Origin: CAYVFC01 sp964450715
GTDB taxonomy: Bacteria > Myxococcota_A > Polyangia > Polyangiales > JAFGIB01
Reading direction: 5' to 3'
DNA: 50,057 bases
Assembly: GCA_964450715.1 (NCBI GenBank)
Contig: CAYVFC010000050.1
Coordinates: forward strand, 1 to 50,057
Made by a program: the position numbers and the translations under genes. Position 1 is the stretch's first letter; the number at the start of each line of letters is the position of its first letter. The notes under the pieces are model-generated. The model worked only from the letters and a program-made list of their open reading frames with translations. It ran no database searches and was not told the DNA's origin. Positions 14,573 to 21,847 of this stretch are shown here, piece by piece.

Positions 14573-17500
14573 ATGGCCGAGAGCCAATTAATCGAAACTT
14601 CTCACGAAGTACTTGATATCGCCCAACATGTCGGCCGGATGTCGGACCGTGCCATTCAACGGCTAGTAGGTGGCAACGCCTTTCTGCGCGGACGCATCTA
14701 CGCCAGGCGCAATGCCGTCTCGGATCTACAGACGTCAGGGCTTCAAGCCACCTGCCGGGTCGTGGTCCGCAATGACGAGCAGATTGACGTGAAGGTCGAC
14801 GCCACTGCTAGGGGCGATCTCACATCGTTCTGCAACTGCCAAGCCTGGCGCGGACCCACCCAGCACTGCAAGCACGTGGCAGCCCTGCTGGTAGCGCTTC
14901 GCGATCGCGAGCGCCCCACCCGTCCCAAGGAAGCGGTACCGCAGCAGCCGGCGACCAAGGCGTCCGAGCATGCCGTCGCTTCGCCGGCCTTAGCCGGAGG
15001 CGGAAAGAGGCACCGCTCGCGGCGCAAGCGCCGGAACGCCGCGACTCCGGCGGTTTCCGGCAACGGGGCGGTGCCCGGCAAGGTAGACGTGATCTCCGCG
15101 CGGCAGCTGGGGATCGTGACCCAGCGGCGGACCGGCAGCGCACGCGGGGGGCTGGACGCCTGGCTGCCCGAGGGCGAGCTCGGCCGACCGCACGAGTTCG
15201 AGTTTCGCATGGTGGTACGCCCGGCCTCCATCACCGTGACGCCCGTGCTGATGGGTACGCGATCCGCGGTTCCCATCGGCGAGGCGCTGAACAGCTTCAA
15301 TTCCGTACCCTATGCCGAGCGCTCGCTGTTTCGCGCCCTGGCCCGTCACGCGCCGCGCGGAATACCGGCCAATGCCGAGCTGCGCGGGGAGGACGCGGCC
15401 GAGGTGCTGCGCATGATGAAGGGGCGGCGGGTCCTGCTGGAGCCGGCTTCCAAGGAGCTGCGCTTCGCGGACGAGCCGCTGAAGCCGAAGATCGAGCTCG
15501 ATCTGGTCAACAACTCCTCGGTCCGCGTCCGGGTGGTCTTCGAGTCGGGCAGCCGACGGTTCCCGCTTTCCAGCGGCGCCTGGTTCGAGGGTACGCCCGG
15601 CTGGCAAGTGGACACCACCGAGGGCGTGGCGCGGCCGGTGGTGGAAGCGGTCACCCCCGCCTGGCTGCAACGTCTCTACCGCTCCCCGGCGCTGGTGCAT
15701 CCGCTGAACGATCTGCCCCGGTTGCTGGTGGAGTACATCCCGCGCGTGGCGGCTTCCCTGGGCACGGGGCTGCCCGACCTGTCGCCGGTCGCGGACGTTG
15801 TCGACGTGCCCCCCCGCTTCCGGCTGCGGGCGGACGGGGACATCGTGGAGGCGATCGTACGCCTGCGGGTGGTCTACAACGACGTCGAGTACGGCATCCC
15901 GCTCGACGGTCTGCCCTCACCGCTGGCCTTCCAGGCTCCGCTGCGCGGCGCCAGCCGCCCGCGGGTGGTGCGACGCGACGTGGGCGCGGAGATGGCCGCG
16001 GTGCAGATGTTGCTCGACCTGGGCTTCGAGGTGGGACCGACCGGCGAGGAGCTGGTGGTCAACGGCAACAAGGCCATTGCCTTCTGGACCGAGGGAATGG
16101 CCACCCTGCCCGGCGAGTGGCAGCGCTTCATCCCCGATGACCTAGTGGACGTCCGCATCCGCGACAAGGCCGTGGTACCGCGCGCGCGCGTGTCGAGCGG
16201 AATCGACTGGTTGAGCCTGAACATCGTATTCGATACCGAGGGCGTGGCGGTCGACGAGGACGAGTTGCGCACCTGCCTGGAAAATGGGCGCCACCTGGTC
16301 CGGCTTCGGGATGGCAGCTACGCGCCGGTCAAAGCCGAGCAGGTCTCCGAGATCCTGGGTCGGCTGGCGGAGATCACGGCCGGCGCCGGCACCCGTGAGA
16401 AACTTCCGCTCTCGCAGGCGGGCCGCGTACAGGATCTATTGAAGCTTGTATCCGAGCGCGCCGTGAGCAACACCGCCGAGCAGCTCTTCGGCAGGCTGGA
16501 GGACATCGGCGAGATCGAATCGGTGGCCAAGCCGCGCGGTTTCAAGGGAACGCTGCGCCCCTACCAGAAGGAGGGCTTCTCCTGGCTGGTCTTTCTGCAC
16601 GGGCTGGCCACCGGGGGCATCCTCGCCGACGACATGGGGCTGGGCAAGACCATCCAGGCCATCGCGCTTCTGCTCTGGTTGAAACAGAAGATCAAGGACA
16701 AAAAGATGAGCCTGGTGGTGGCGCCGACCTCGGTGGTGCCCAACTGGCTGCGCGAGATCGAGCGCTTCGGCCCCAACCTGCGCGCCATGACCTGGCAGGG
16801 GCCCGACCGGCACGCCAAGGCCGACCAGATGGAGGGGGTCGACGTGCTCATCACCAGCTATGCGCTGCTGCGCCGGGACGAGGAGTTCCTGCACAAGCTC
16901 GACCTGCGTTACGCCATCCTGGACGAGGCGCAGCATATCAAGAACCCGCTCAGCGCCACCGCCCGGGCGGCCAAGAAGCTCAACGCCGAGCGCCGCCTGG
17001 CGCTCACCGGAACGCCCATCGAGAACCGACTGAGCGAGATCTGGTCCATACTGGATTTCGTCTCACCCGGGCTGCTCGGCGACCTGAACCGGTTCGAGGA
17101 GAAGTACGCCAGGCCCATCGATCGCGGCGATGCGGAGGCCGCGAGCAAGCTGCGTGCGGTCATTCATCCCTTTGTCATGCGCCGCACCAAGGGCGAGGTG
17201 GAAAAGGATCTGCCGCCCAAGATCGAGCAGGACATCCTGGTCCCGCTGGGCGAGGAGCAGAACAAGCTCTACCAGCAGATCCTCCGGGCCATCCGCGCCA
17301 GCGTGCTCAGCGAGGTGGAGAAGCAGGGCATCGCCCGCAGCCAGATCCAGATCCTGGCCGCGCTCACCCGCCTGCGGCAGGTCGCCTGCGACCCGCGGCT
17401 GATGAAGCTGGAGGGCGACTGGGACGACGAGAGCAGCGGCAAGCTGAACGCGCTCAAGGAGATCGTGCAGGAAGCGGTGGCCGGCGGCCACCGCACGCTG

Positions 17501-17938
17501 ATCTTCAGCCAGTTCGTGGAGATGCTCAAGCTGATCCGCTCCATGCTGGACGAGGAGGGGGTCACCTACGAGTACCTGGACGGCTCGACCAAGGAGCGCA
17601 CCCCGCGTATCGATCGTTTCAACAACGACGAATCGGTACAGGTCTTCCTGGTCTCGCTCAAGGCGGGGGGTACGGGGGTGAACCTGGTAGGCGCGGACAC
17701 CGTCATCCACTACGATCCCTGGTGGAACCCGGCGGTCGAGGACCAGGCGACCGACCGCGCCCATCGCATCGGTCAAGCGCGCACGGTAACGGTTTACCGC
17801 CTGATCGCTACCGGGACGGTCGAGGAGAAGATCCTGGAGCTCTCGGCCAAGAAGCGGGCGCTGGTGACCAACGTGTTGACCTCGAACGCCGGCATGAAGG
17901 GGCTGACCAAGGCGGACATCCAGGATCTGTTCAGCTAG
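14573..17938 (+). CDS. SWIM zinc-finger SNF2-family helicase
   Basis: The 1121-residue protein has an N-terminal SWIM zinc finger (FCNCQAW...HCKHVAALL, CxC...CxH, about 88-110). A Lys/Arg-rich linker and a long central region of unknown fold follow (about 170-650), then an SNF2 ATPase from about 660. Helicase motifs include LADDMGLGKTIQ (about 684-695), the Walker B-type LDEAQ (784-787), TGTPIENRL, SLKAGGTGVNL and DRAHRIGQ near 1060. It is likely a DNA translocase that remodels or displaces DNA-bound proteins; no bacterial partner is evident. The ATG at 14573 has only a weak AAGAAG immediately upstream, so the long structured leader may influence initiation. Confidence 0.95.
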   Translation: MAESQLIETSHEVLDIAQHVGRMSDRAIQRLVGGNAFLRGRIYARRNAVSDLQTSGLQATCRVVVRNDEQIDVKVDATARGDLTSFCNCQAWRGPTQHCKHVAALLVALRDRERPTRPKEAVPQQPATKASEHAVASPALAGGGKRHRSRRKRRNAATPAVSGNGAVPGKVDVISARQLGIVTQRRTGSARGGLDAWLPEGELGRPHEFEFRMVVRPASITVTPVLMGTRSAVPIGEALNSFNSVPYAERSLFRALARHAPRGIPANAELRGEDAAEVLRMMKGRRVLLEPASKELRFADEPLKPKIELDLVNNSSVRVRVVFESGSRRFPLSSGAWFEGTPGWQVDTTEGVARPVVEAVTPAWLQRLYRSPALVHPLNDLPRLLVEYIPRVAASLGTGLPDLSPVADVVDVPPRFRLRADGDIVEAIVRLRVVYNDVEYGIPLDGLPSPLAFQAPLRGASRPRVVRRDVGAEMAAVQMLLDLGFEVGPTGEELVVNGNKAIAFWTEGMATLPGEWQRFIPDDLVDVRIRDKAVVPRARVSSGIDWLSLNIVFDTEGVAVDEDELRTCLENGRHLVRLRDGSYAPVKAEQVSEILGRLAEITAGAGTREKLPLSQAGRVQDLLKLVSERAVSNTAEQLFGRLEDIGEIESVAKPRGFKGTLRPYQKEGFSWLVFLHGLATGGILADDMGLGKTIQAIALLLWLKQKIKDKKMSLVVAPTSVVPNWLREIERFGPNLRAMTWQGPDRHAKADQMEGVDVLITSYALLRRDEEFLHKLDLRYAILDEAQHIKNPLSATARAAKKLNAERRLALTGTPIENRLSEIWSILDFVSPGLLGDLNRFEEKYARPIDRGDAEAASKLRAVIHPFVMRRTKGEVEKDLPPKIEQDILVPLGEEQNKLYQQILRAIRASVLSEVEKQGIARSQIQILAALTRLRQVACDPRLMKLEGDWDDESSGKLNALKEIVQEAVAGGHRTLIFSQFVEMLKLIRSMLDEEGVTYEYLDGSTKERTPRIDRFNNDESVQVFLVSLKAGGTGVNLVGADTVIHYDPWWNPAVEDQATDRAHRIGQARTVTVYRLIATGTVEEKILELSAKKRALVTNVLTSNAGMKGLTKADIQDLFS

Positions 17939-17999
17939 TACCGCGACCAGTAGATTTCGACCGGTTTGCGGCGGTCTTCGGCGCCGAATGGCGGCGTTA

Positions 18000-18066
18000 G
18001 GCGAGAGGCGAGGCAGGCGAAGGCGAGGGACGGCGAGGCGGCGAGGCGGCGAGGGGCGGCGAGGCG
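18000..18066. repeat. Purine-rich GGCGA low-complexity tract
   Basis: Bases 18000-18066 consist largely of irregular GGCGA/GGCGAG units on the plus strand, for example GGCGAGGCGGCGAGGCGG. It directly follows the SNF2 gene and runs into a palindromic element. No coding function is apparent; it may be a slippage-prone tract. Confidence 0.75.
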
Positions 18067-18191
18067 AGGGGTCGGACTTAACTAATTAACAATTCTCGCC
18101 CGTCGCTCTTCGAACTGGACGATTTCGCGATATTCGTAGGGGTTGCCGTTTCGTCTTCGAAGGAATTGTTAATTAGTTAAGTCCGACCCCT
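18067..18191. repeat. Palindromic element with perfect 29-bp arms (REP/RAYT-like), copy 1
   Basis: The arm 18067-18095 (starting AGGGGTCGGACTTAACTAA) is an exact reverse complement of 18163-18191, with 67 bases between. Compared with the element at 37684-37803, 18 of 28 aligned arm positions are identical, and size and spacing are almost the same, so both belong to one family. Such GGGG-ended palindromes resemble elements mobilised by REP-associated tyrosine transposases; no transposase is in the window. The right arm lies close to the start of the next gene and may contribute promoter sequence. Confidence 0.85.
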
Positions 18192-18205
18192 ATGATACCT
18201 ATGAT
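18177..18205 (+). promoter_or_regulatory. Possible promoter overlapping the palindrome's right arm
   Basis: TTAAGT (18177-18182) lies in the right arm and is 17 bases from TATGAT (18200-18205); another TATGAT is at 18191-18196. The -35 match is weak. If real, the inserted palindrome supplies part of the promoter for the membrane protein gene starting at 18217. Confidence 0.35.
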
Positions 18206-18216
18206 AATCTCCAGCC

Positions 18217-18798
18217 GTGGAGAGGTTGCGTGCCTACCTGATGCCGGTCGTCCTGCTGCTGCTGGCCGGCGTCGGCATCGGTTTCGTTCTCGGTCGTAAG
18301 CTCCCCCGTTCTACCGAAGAGATCGTCTTCGAGCGCGCGCAGGAGCAGTGCTGGAAAAAAGCAAGGCCGAGCAAGCATCTGCAGCCGAAACCGCTGCTCC
18401 GGCGGCTGCGCCGCATCCTCGACTGGCTCGGGAAATTCGAGGGTTCCGACAAGCCGGCGCGGGTCACGGACTGGTGCAAGTGGGAGATCGAGAAGGAGAT
18501 GGGGGAGCGCGATACGCTCCCGGCTGCCGGCAAGCCCCCAGTCGATAGGCTACCCAACGTGGAAAACCTCACCGGCCTGAGCAAGGGCCGTGTCTCCGCC
18601 GCCCTGGGTCCGCCGACCGGGCTCTGCTGGGGAGGCGACGGAGGCGTGCTGGACGGCGAATCGTGCGAGCAGGCCAGCGTGTGGCAGTACTCCTTTTATT
18701 ATCTTCCCCCCCGCCGCCTGGGCGGCGGCCCCGAGCTCACCCTGGTCTTCGACGAGAAGGACGTCTGCGTTCTCTCCTTGTGGGATTACAGCCAGTAG
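18217..18798 (+). CDS. Small membrane-anchored protein, BamE/SmpA-like C-terminus possible
   Basis: The 193-residue product has a single N-terminal hydrophobic segment (about residues 8-26, LMPVVLLLLAGVGIGFVLG) and then a basic, soluble part. Its C-terminal section, LTGLSKGRVSAALGPPTG followed by WQYSFYYLP and LTLVFDEKDVCVLSLW, recalls the SmpA/OmlA/BamE pattern of a helix pair plus a small sheet. That similarity is weak. Four cysteines lie in the C-terminal half. A GTG at 18217 is used; an ATG at 18241 is an alternative and neither has a clear ribosome site. It ends 3 bases before the convergent vapC stop. Confidence 0.65.
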   Translation: MERLRAYLMPVVLLLLAGVGIGFVLGRKLPRSTEEIVFERAQEQCWKKARPSKHLQPKPLLRRLRRILDWLGKFEGSDKPARVTDWCKWEIEKEMGERDTLPAAGKPPVDRLPNVENLTGLSKGRVSAALGPPTGLCWGGDGGVLDGESCEQASVWQYSFYYLPPRRLGGGPELTLVFDEKDVCVLSLWDYSQ

Positions 18799-18801
18799 GC
18801 G

Positions 18802-19233
18802 CTATCGCTTGAGCGGGTTCTTCCAGCGAAGCCCGGAGAAGCGGGCGAAGTCGTTGTCGGAAGAGTAGAGCGTGGCGCCGTTCTCGATGGCCAGCGCGGC
18901 CAGGTGCGCGTCGGTGGTGAGGTTTCCGGCCGTGCCGTGTGACTCTCCCAGATCTTTAAGAATACCCCAGTGGCGTTCCGTCGGCTCGGCGATCCGCACC
19001 GGTGGCTGACGTAGCCACTCGTCCAGTAGCGAGAACGCTTGCTCGGGAGCCAACGGTCTGGGCAGGATACGGGCGCTGGTGGTGATGCGCAGGAAGCCCA
19101 GCAACACCACCCACGCTAGCCCTACCGCTTCGTCCTCGGCGAGGCTCTCTTCCCAGAAACGCCGCGCCCGCTGGTGGTGCGAGGCATCCGAATTGACCGC
19201 GTAGATCAGAATATTGAGATCGATCAGTTTCAT
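18802..19233 (-). CDS. vapC: VapC-type PIN-domain toxin
   Basis: The 143-residue protein is a PIN-domain ribonuclease. The N-terminal MKLIDLNILIYAVN carries the first acidic residue (D5), EHxx-like acidic positions follow mid-chain, and LTTDAHLAALAIENGATLYSSDNDFARF near residues 105-132 carries the distal conserved aspartates. VapC toxins cleave RNA, often tRNA, when the antitoxin is lost. Its start overlaps the end of vapB by four bases (ATGA), giving translational coupling. It is convergent with the membrane protein gene ending at 18798. Confidence 0.9.
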   Translation of the reverse strand: MKLIDLNILIYAVNSDASHHQRARRFWEESLAEDEAVGLAWVVLLGFLRITTSARILPRPLAPEQAFSLLDEWLRQPPVRIAEPTERHWGILKDLGESHGTAGNLTTDAHLAALAIENGATLYSSDNDFARFSGLRWKNPLKR

Positions 19234-19493
19234 TTCCGTAGCGCGAGCTTTCGGGCGAGCTCCTCGTCCTCGAGCGCCGTGGAGATGGCCAGCGCCTTGT
19301 CGATCCGTGTTTCCGGCCGGCCCATGGCAAAGGTCTTCGTCCGGTAGCGGCGTCCCGCTCGGGGGCGCTGCATCTGCTCCAAGCCGAGGCTCAGCGCCAT
19401 ATTGACCGCTCGCTTGAGCGGAATCCGGGCCTCCTGCGCGACCTGCCTCAGCTGGCGCAGCAGATGGTCATCGATGGTCAAGGTCGTCCTCAT
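19230..19493 (-). CDS. vapB: VapB-type antitoxin (ribbon-helix-helix)
   Basis: The 87-residue protein begins MRTTLTIDDHLLRQLRQVAQ, a typical ribbon-helix-helix DNA-binding N-terminus. A basic middle (RPRAGRRYRTKT) and an acidic/helical C-terminal tail follow; the tail should bind and neutralise VapC. It is expected to repress its own operon together with the toxin. A -10 box ends only six bases before the ATG, so the transcript is probably leaderless. It overlaps vapC by four bases. Confidence 0.88.
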   Translation of the reverse strand: MRTTLTIDDHLLRQLRQVAQEARIPLKRAVNMALSLGLEQMQRPRAGRRYRTKTFAMGRPETRIDKALAISTALEDEELARKLALRK

Positions 19494-19533
19494 ATATGCA
19501 TAATAGCATCATTTCAATTAGCATCAAAGCATC
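19494..19533 (-). promoter_or_regulatory. vapBC promoter with GCATC direct repeats
   Basis: On the minus strand, TTGATG (19527-19522) and TATTAT (19505-19500) are separated by 16 bases, an excellent sigma70 match. Only six bases lie between the -10 box and the vapB ATG (19493), which predicts a leaderless mRNA. Three GCATC repeats on the plus strand (19506-19510, 19521-19525, 19529-19533) span the promoter and are candidate VapBC operator sites. Confidence 0.65.
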
Positions 19534-19655
19534 GATTGCCTCGGTGTGCTTTCGTGGTTGCGACCCGTCGGTTTCACTCCCTTATCGGACGAAGAAGCGG
19601 AGCGTTGCGGGTTTTCGCTCGGCCGGGGCAGAGCGGGCGGAAACAGCGCCCAGCC

Positions 19656-20165
19656 TCAGTTCCGCAAGCTGTACAACGGAGCCGGGATCTGGCCACCCTG
19701 GCGGACGAACGCGGCGTTCTCGCCGCTGCCGCGCACCGGCATCGCCGGGCCTCCGCCGAACAGCCCGCCGAAGGAGACCTCCTCGCCCGCTCGCTTGCCG
19801 GGCACGGGGATGACGCGCACGGCGGTGGTCTTGCTGTTGACCACGCCGATGGACAGCTCGTCGGCGATGATGCCGCTGAGGGTTTCCGGCGGCGTATCCC
19901 CCGGCAACAGCACTATATCGATGCCCGGGCTGCAGACGCTGGTCATCGCTTCGAGCTTCTCCAGGCTCAGGGCTCCCTCGCGTGCGGCGCGGGCCAGCTG
20001 GGCGTCCTCGGATACGGGGACAGAAGCCCCGCTCAGGCCGCCGCACGAGCTGCTGGCGAACAGCCCACAGCCCGTGGCCCTCGAGCAGCAGGCTCAGCGG
20101 GGAGAGCGCCAGCCGCTTGTTGACCACCGGCACCTGGTACATGGAGCCGATGCGGTCGCACCCCT
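19656..20165 (-). pseudogene. Decayed UPF0210 (PFL-family, DUF711) gene
   Basis: One frame (19656-19946 and upstream codons to about 20065) reads like the UPF0210 C-terminus: GGLSGASVPVSEDAQLARAA, SLEKLEAMTSVCSPGIDIVL, LPGDTPPETLSGIIADELSI, NSKTTAVRVIPVPGKR, then IPAPLYSLRN before a stop. Further upstream (about 20085-20165) another frame reads YQVPVVNKRLALSPLSLL, which matches a segment from the first quarter of the same family. The roughly 240 residues normally between them are missing and the frame changes, so this is a deletion remnant. It lies next to vapBC, in an evidently rearranged area. Bases 19534-19655 and 20166-20287 hold nothing recognised. Confidence 0.75.
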
Positions 20166-20287
20166 GATCCCGACCGGCCGGAGGGAGAGAAACGGCGTTT
20201 TGCGAGCAACCGGCGGGCGCAGCGGCCGATAAGCTCGGTAGCTGCCCGCGCCTCGATCGCGGCGGGCGGCCGAGAGGAGCCAGCATC

Positions 20288-21169
20288 ATGCGTCGATTCG
20301 CCCTTCTGGTCTGCTTGCAGCTGCTCTGCGCAGCCGGCTCGACCGGCTGCCTGGACGATCCCGCGGTCGCGGCTGGCCGGGAATGCAACGCGAGCGGCAC
20401 GGACGGCGGTACGCTCGCCGCTGCCGAGCGCGAGCAGAGCTTTCGGCCCCCCTTTGCCCCGCTCGACGCGGGCTGCCTCTGCCCGGTCGTGCCCGGGTGC
20501 GCACCGGGCGCCGATCCATTCGCCCTGCCCATGGACGGCGGGGAGACGGTAACGATCTCGGGTGTCGTAGCGGCGGCGGGCGGCGGTGCGGCCGCCGATG
20601 GCGTCGGGCCGCTCGACGACGCCTCGGCGCCGGTAGACGGCGCGACCATCGGCGATGACCCGGAGGCACCGGCCCCGGCCGCTCCCGGGGCGCCAGGCGA
20701 CCTGGTCATCACCGAGTTCATGGCCGACCCGTCGGCCACCACCGACGCGTCGGGCGAGTGGATCGAGCTGTTCAACCCGGGCAACGCCGAGAGCTTCGAC
20801 CTGGGCGGATGCGAGCTCGGCGACGACGACGGGGTCGAGGATGTGATCGAGGGCAATCTGGCGGTCGCGCCCGGCGTGTTCGTCACCATCGCGCGCAGCG
20901 CCGATCCCGGGTTCGCGCCGGACGGGGTTTGTCCCGGGCTCAGCCTGAGGAATACCGGAGGCGATCAAGTCGTGCTTCGCTGTAACGGCGTGGTGATCGA
21001 CCGCGCGGCCTATGCGACGAGCCAGCCCGGTCGCAGCCTCTCGCTCGATCCCTCGCTGGCTCGGGCCGACGACAACGACGACCCATCCTCGTGGTGCGTC
21101 GTCGAGCCGGTCTATGGCGGCGGCGACCGGGGAACGCCGGCGAGCGCCAATCCCTCTTGCGCTCCTTGA
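20288..21169 (+). CDS. Lipoprotein with lamin-tail domain
   Basis: The 293-residue protein has a lipoprotein signal ending GSTGC (Cys 21). A low-complexity Ala/Gly/Asp-rich linker with a few cysteines (about 30-135) precedes a lamin-tail domain: GDLVITEFMADPSATTDASG, EWIELFNPGN and DLGGCELGDDDG (about 137-190), ending near 240. Lamin-tail domains in bacteria occur in secreted or surface proteins, often with nucleases; here no enzyme domain is seen. The start has AGAGGAG (20273-20279). It is likely anchored in the outer membrane and exposed; function unknown. It is followed, 35 bases on, by the endonuclease III gene. Confidence 0.8.
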   Translation: MRRFALLVCLQLLCAAGSTGCLDDPAVAAGRECNASGTDGGTLAAAEREQSFRPPFAPLDAGCLCPVVPGCAPGADPFALPMDGGETVTISGVVAAAGGGAAADGVGPLDDASAPVDGATIGDDPEAPAPAAPGAPGDLVITEFMADPSATTDASGEWIELFNPGNAESFDLGGCELGDDDGVEDVIEGNLAVAPGVFVTIARSADPGFAPDGVCPGLSLRNTGGDQVVLRCNGVVIDRAAYATSQPGRSLSLDPSLARADDNDDPSSWCVVEPVYGGGDRGTPASANPSCAP

Positions 21170-21204
21170 GCCCGTGCGCGCGGCGGTCTATCGTCCGTCC
21201 GCCC

Positions 21205-21828
21205 GTGAAACAAAGCGAAAAGGTACGGCGCATCGCCGCCACGCTAGACCGGCTCTACCCTGAGGTCACACCCGCCTTCGGCCGGCGCGATCCCTTCCAA
21301 ACGCTGGTTTGCACCGTTCTCAGCGCTCAGACCACTGACAAGATGGTCGCGCGGGTCGCTCCCGGCCTGTTCGCCCTGGCCGGCACGGCCGAGCAGATGG
21401 CCCGGCTCCCGGTCCGGCGGATCGAGAGAGCGATCCGCACGCTGGGACTGGCTCCGACCAAGGCGCGGCATCTCAAGGCTCTGAGCCGGATGCTGGTCGA
21501 CGGGCACGGGGGAAGGGTGCCGCGCGACGCGGCGTCCCTGCAGGCGCTGCCCGGGGTCGGGCACAAGACCGCCTCGGTGGTGCTCTCCCAGGCCTTCGGG
21601 CTTGCGGCCTTTCCGGTCGATACCCACGTGCACCGGCTGGCCACCCGCTGGGGGCTCACCTCGGGTAAGAACGTCGCGCAGACCGAGCGGGACCTGAAGC
21701 GCCTCTTCCCCGAGGAACAGTGGGGCAAGCTACACCTGCAGATGGTCTGGTTCGGCCGGCAGCACTGCCCCGCGCGCGGGCACGACCCAAAGGGTTGCCT
21801 TATCTGTAGCTGGGCTGTATCCAGATAG
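21205..21828 (+). CDS. nth: Endonuclease III-like DNA glycosylase lacking one Fe-S cysteine
   Basis: The 207-residue protein matches endonuclease III, a bifunctional glycosylase/AP lyase for oxidised pyrimidines. The helix-hairpin-helix LPGVGHKTASVV carries the catalytic lysine K121 and FPVDTHVHRL the aspartate D139. The C-terminal iron-sulfur loop has only three cysteines (C188, C198, C201), the first spacing is nine instead of six, and the chain ends six residues later, so the fourth ligand is absent. It may bind no [4Fe-4S] cluster or an altered one. The GTG at 21205 fits the family start; the frame extends upstream into the lipoprotein gene without support. Confidence 0.88.
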   Translation: MKQSEKVRRIAATLDRLYPEVTPAFGRRDPFQTLVCTVLSAQTTDKMVARVAPGLFALAGTAEQMARLPVRRIERAIRTLGLAPTKARHLKALSRMLVDGHGGRVPRDAASLQALPGVGHKTASVVLSQAFGLAAFPVDTHVHRLATRWGLTSGKNVAQTERDLKRLFPEEQWGKLHLQMVWFGRQHCPARGHDPKGCLICSWAVSR

Positions 21829-21847
21829 CGCTCGAAACCGAGAAGCC

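Noticed and set aside
19582..20968. Two long minus-strand frames across the lamin-tail gene and UPF0210 remnant
   Set aside because: Only the short VPVVNKR segment is gene-like; the rest is antisense low-complexity sequence.
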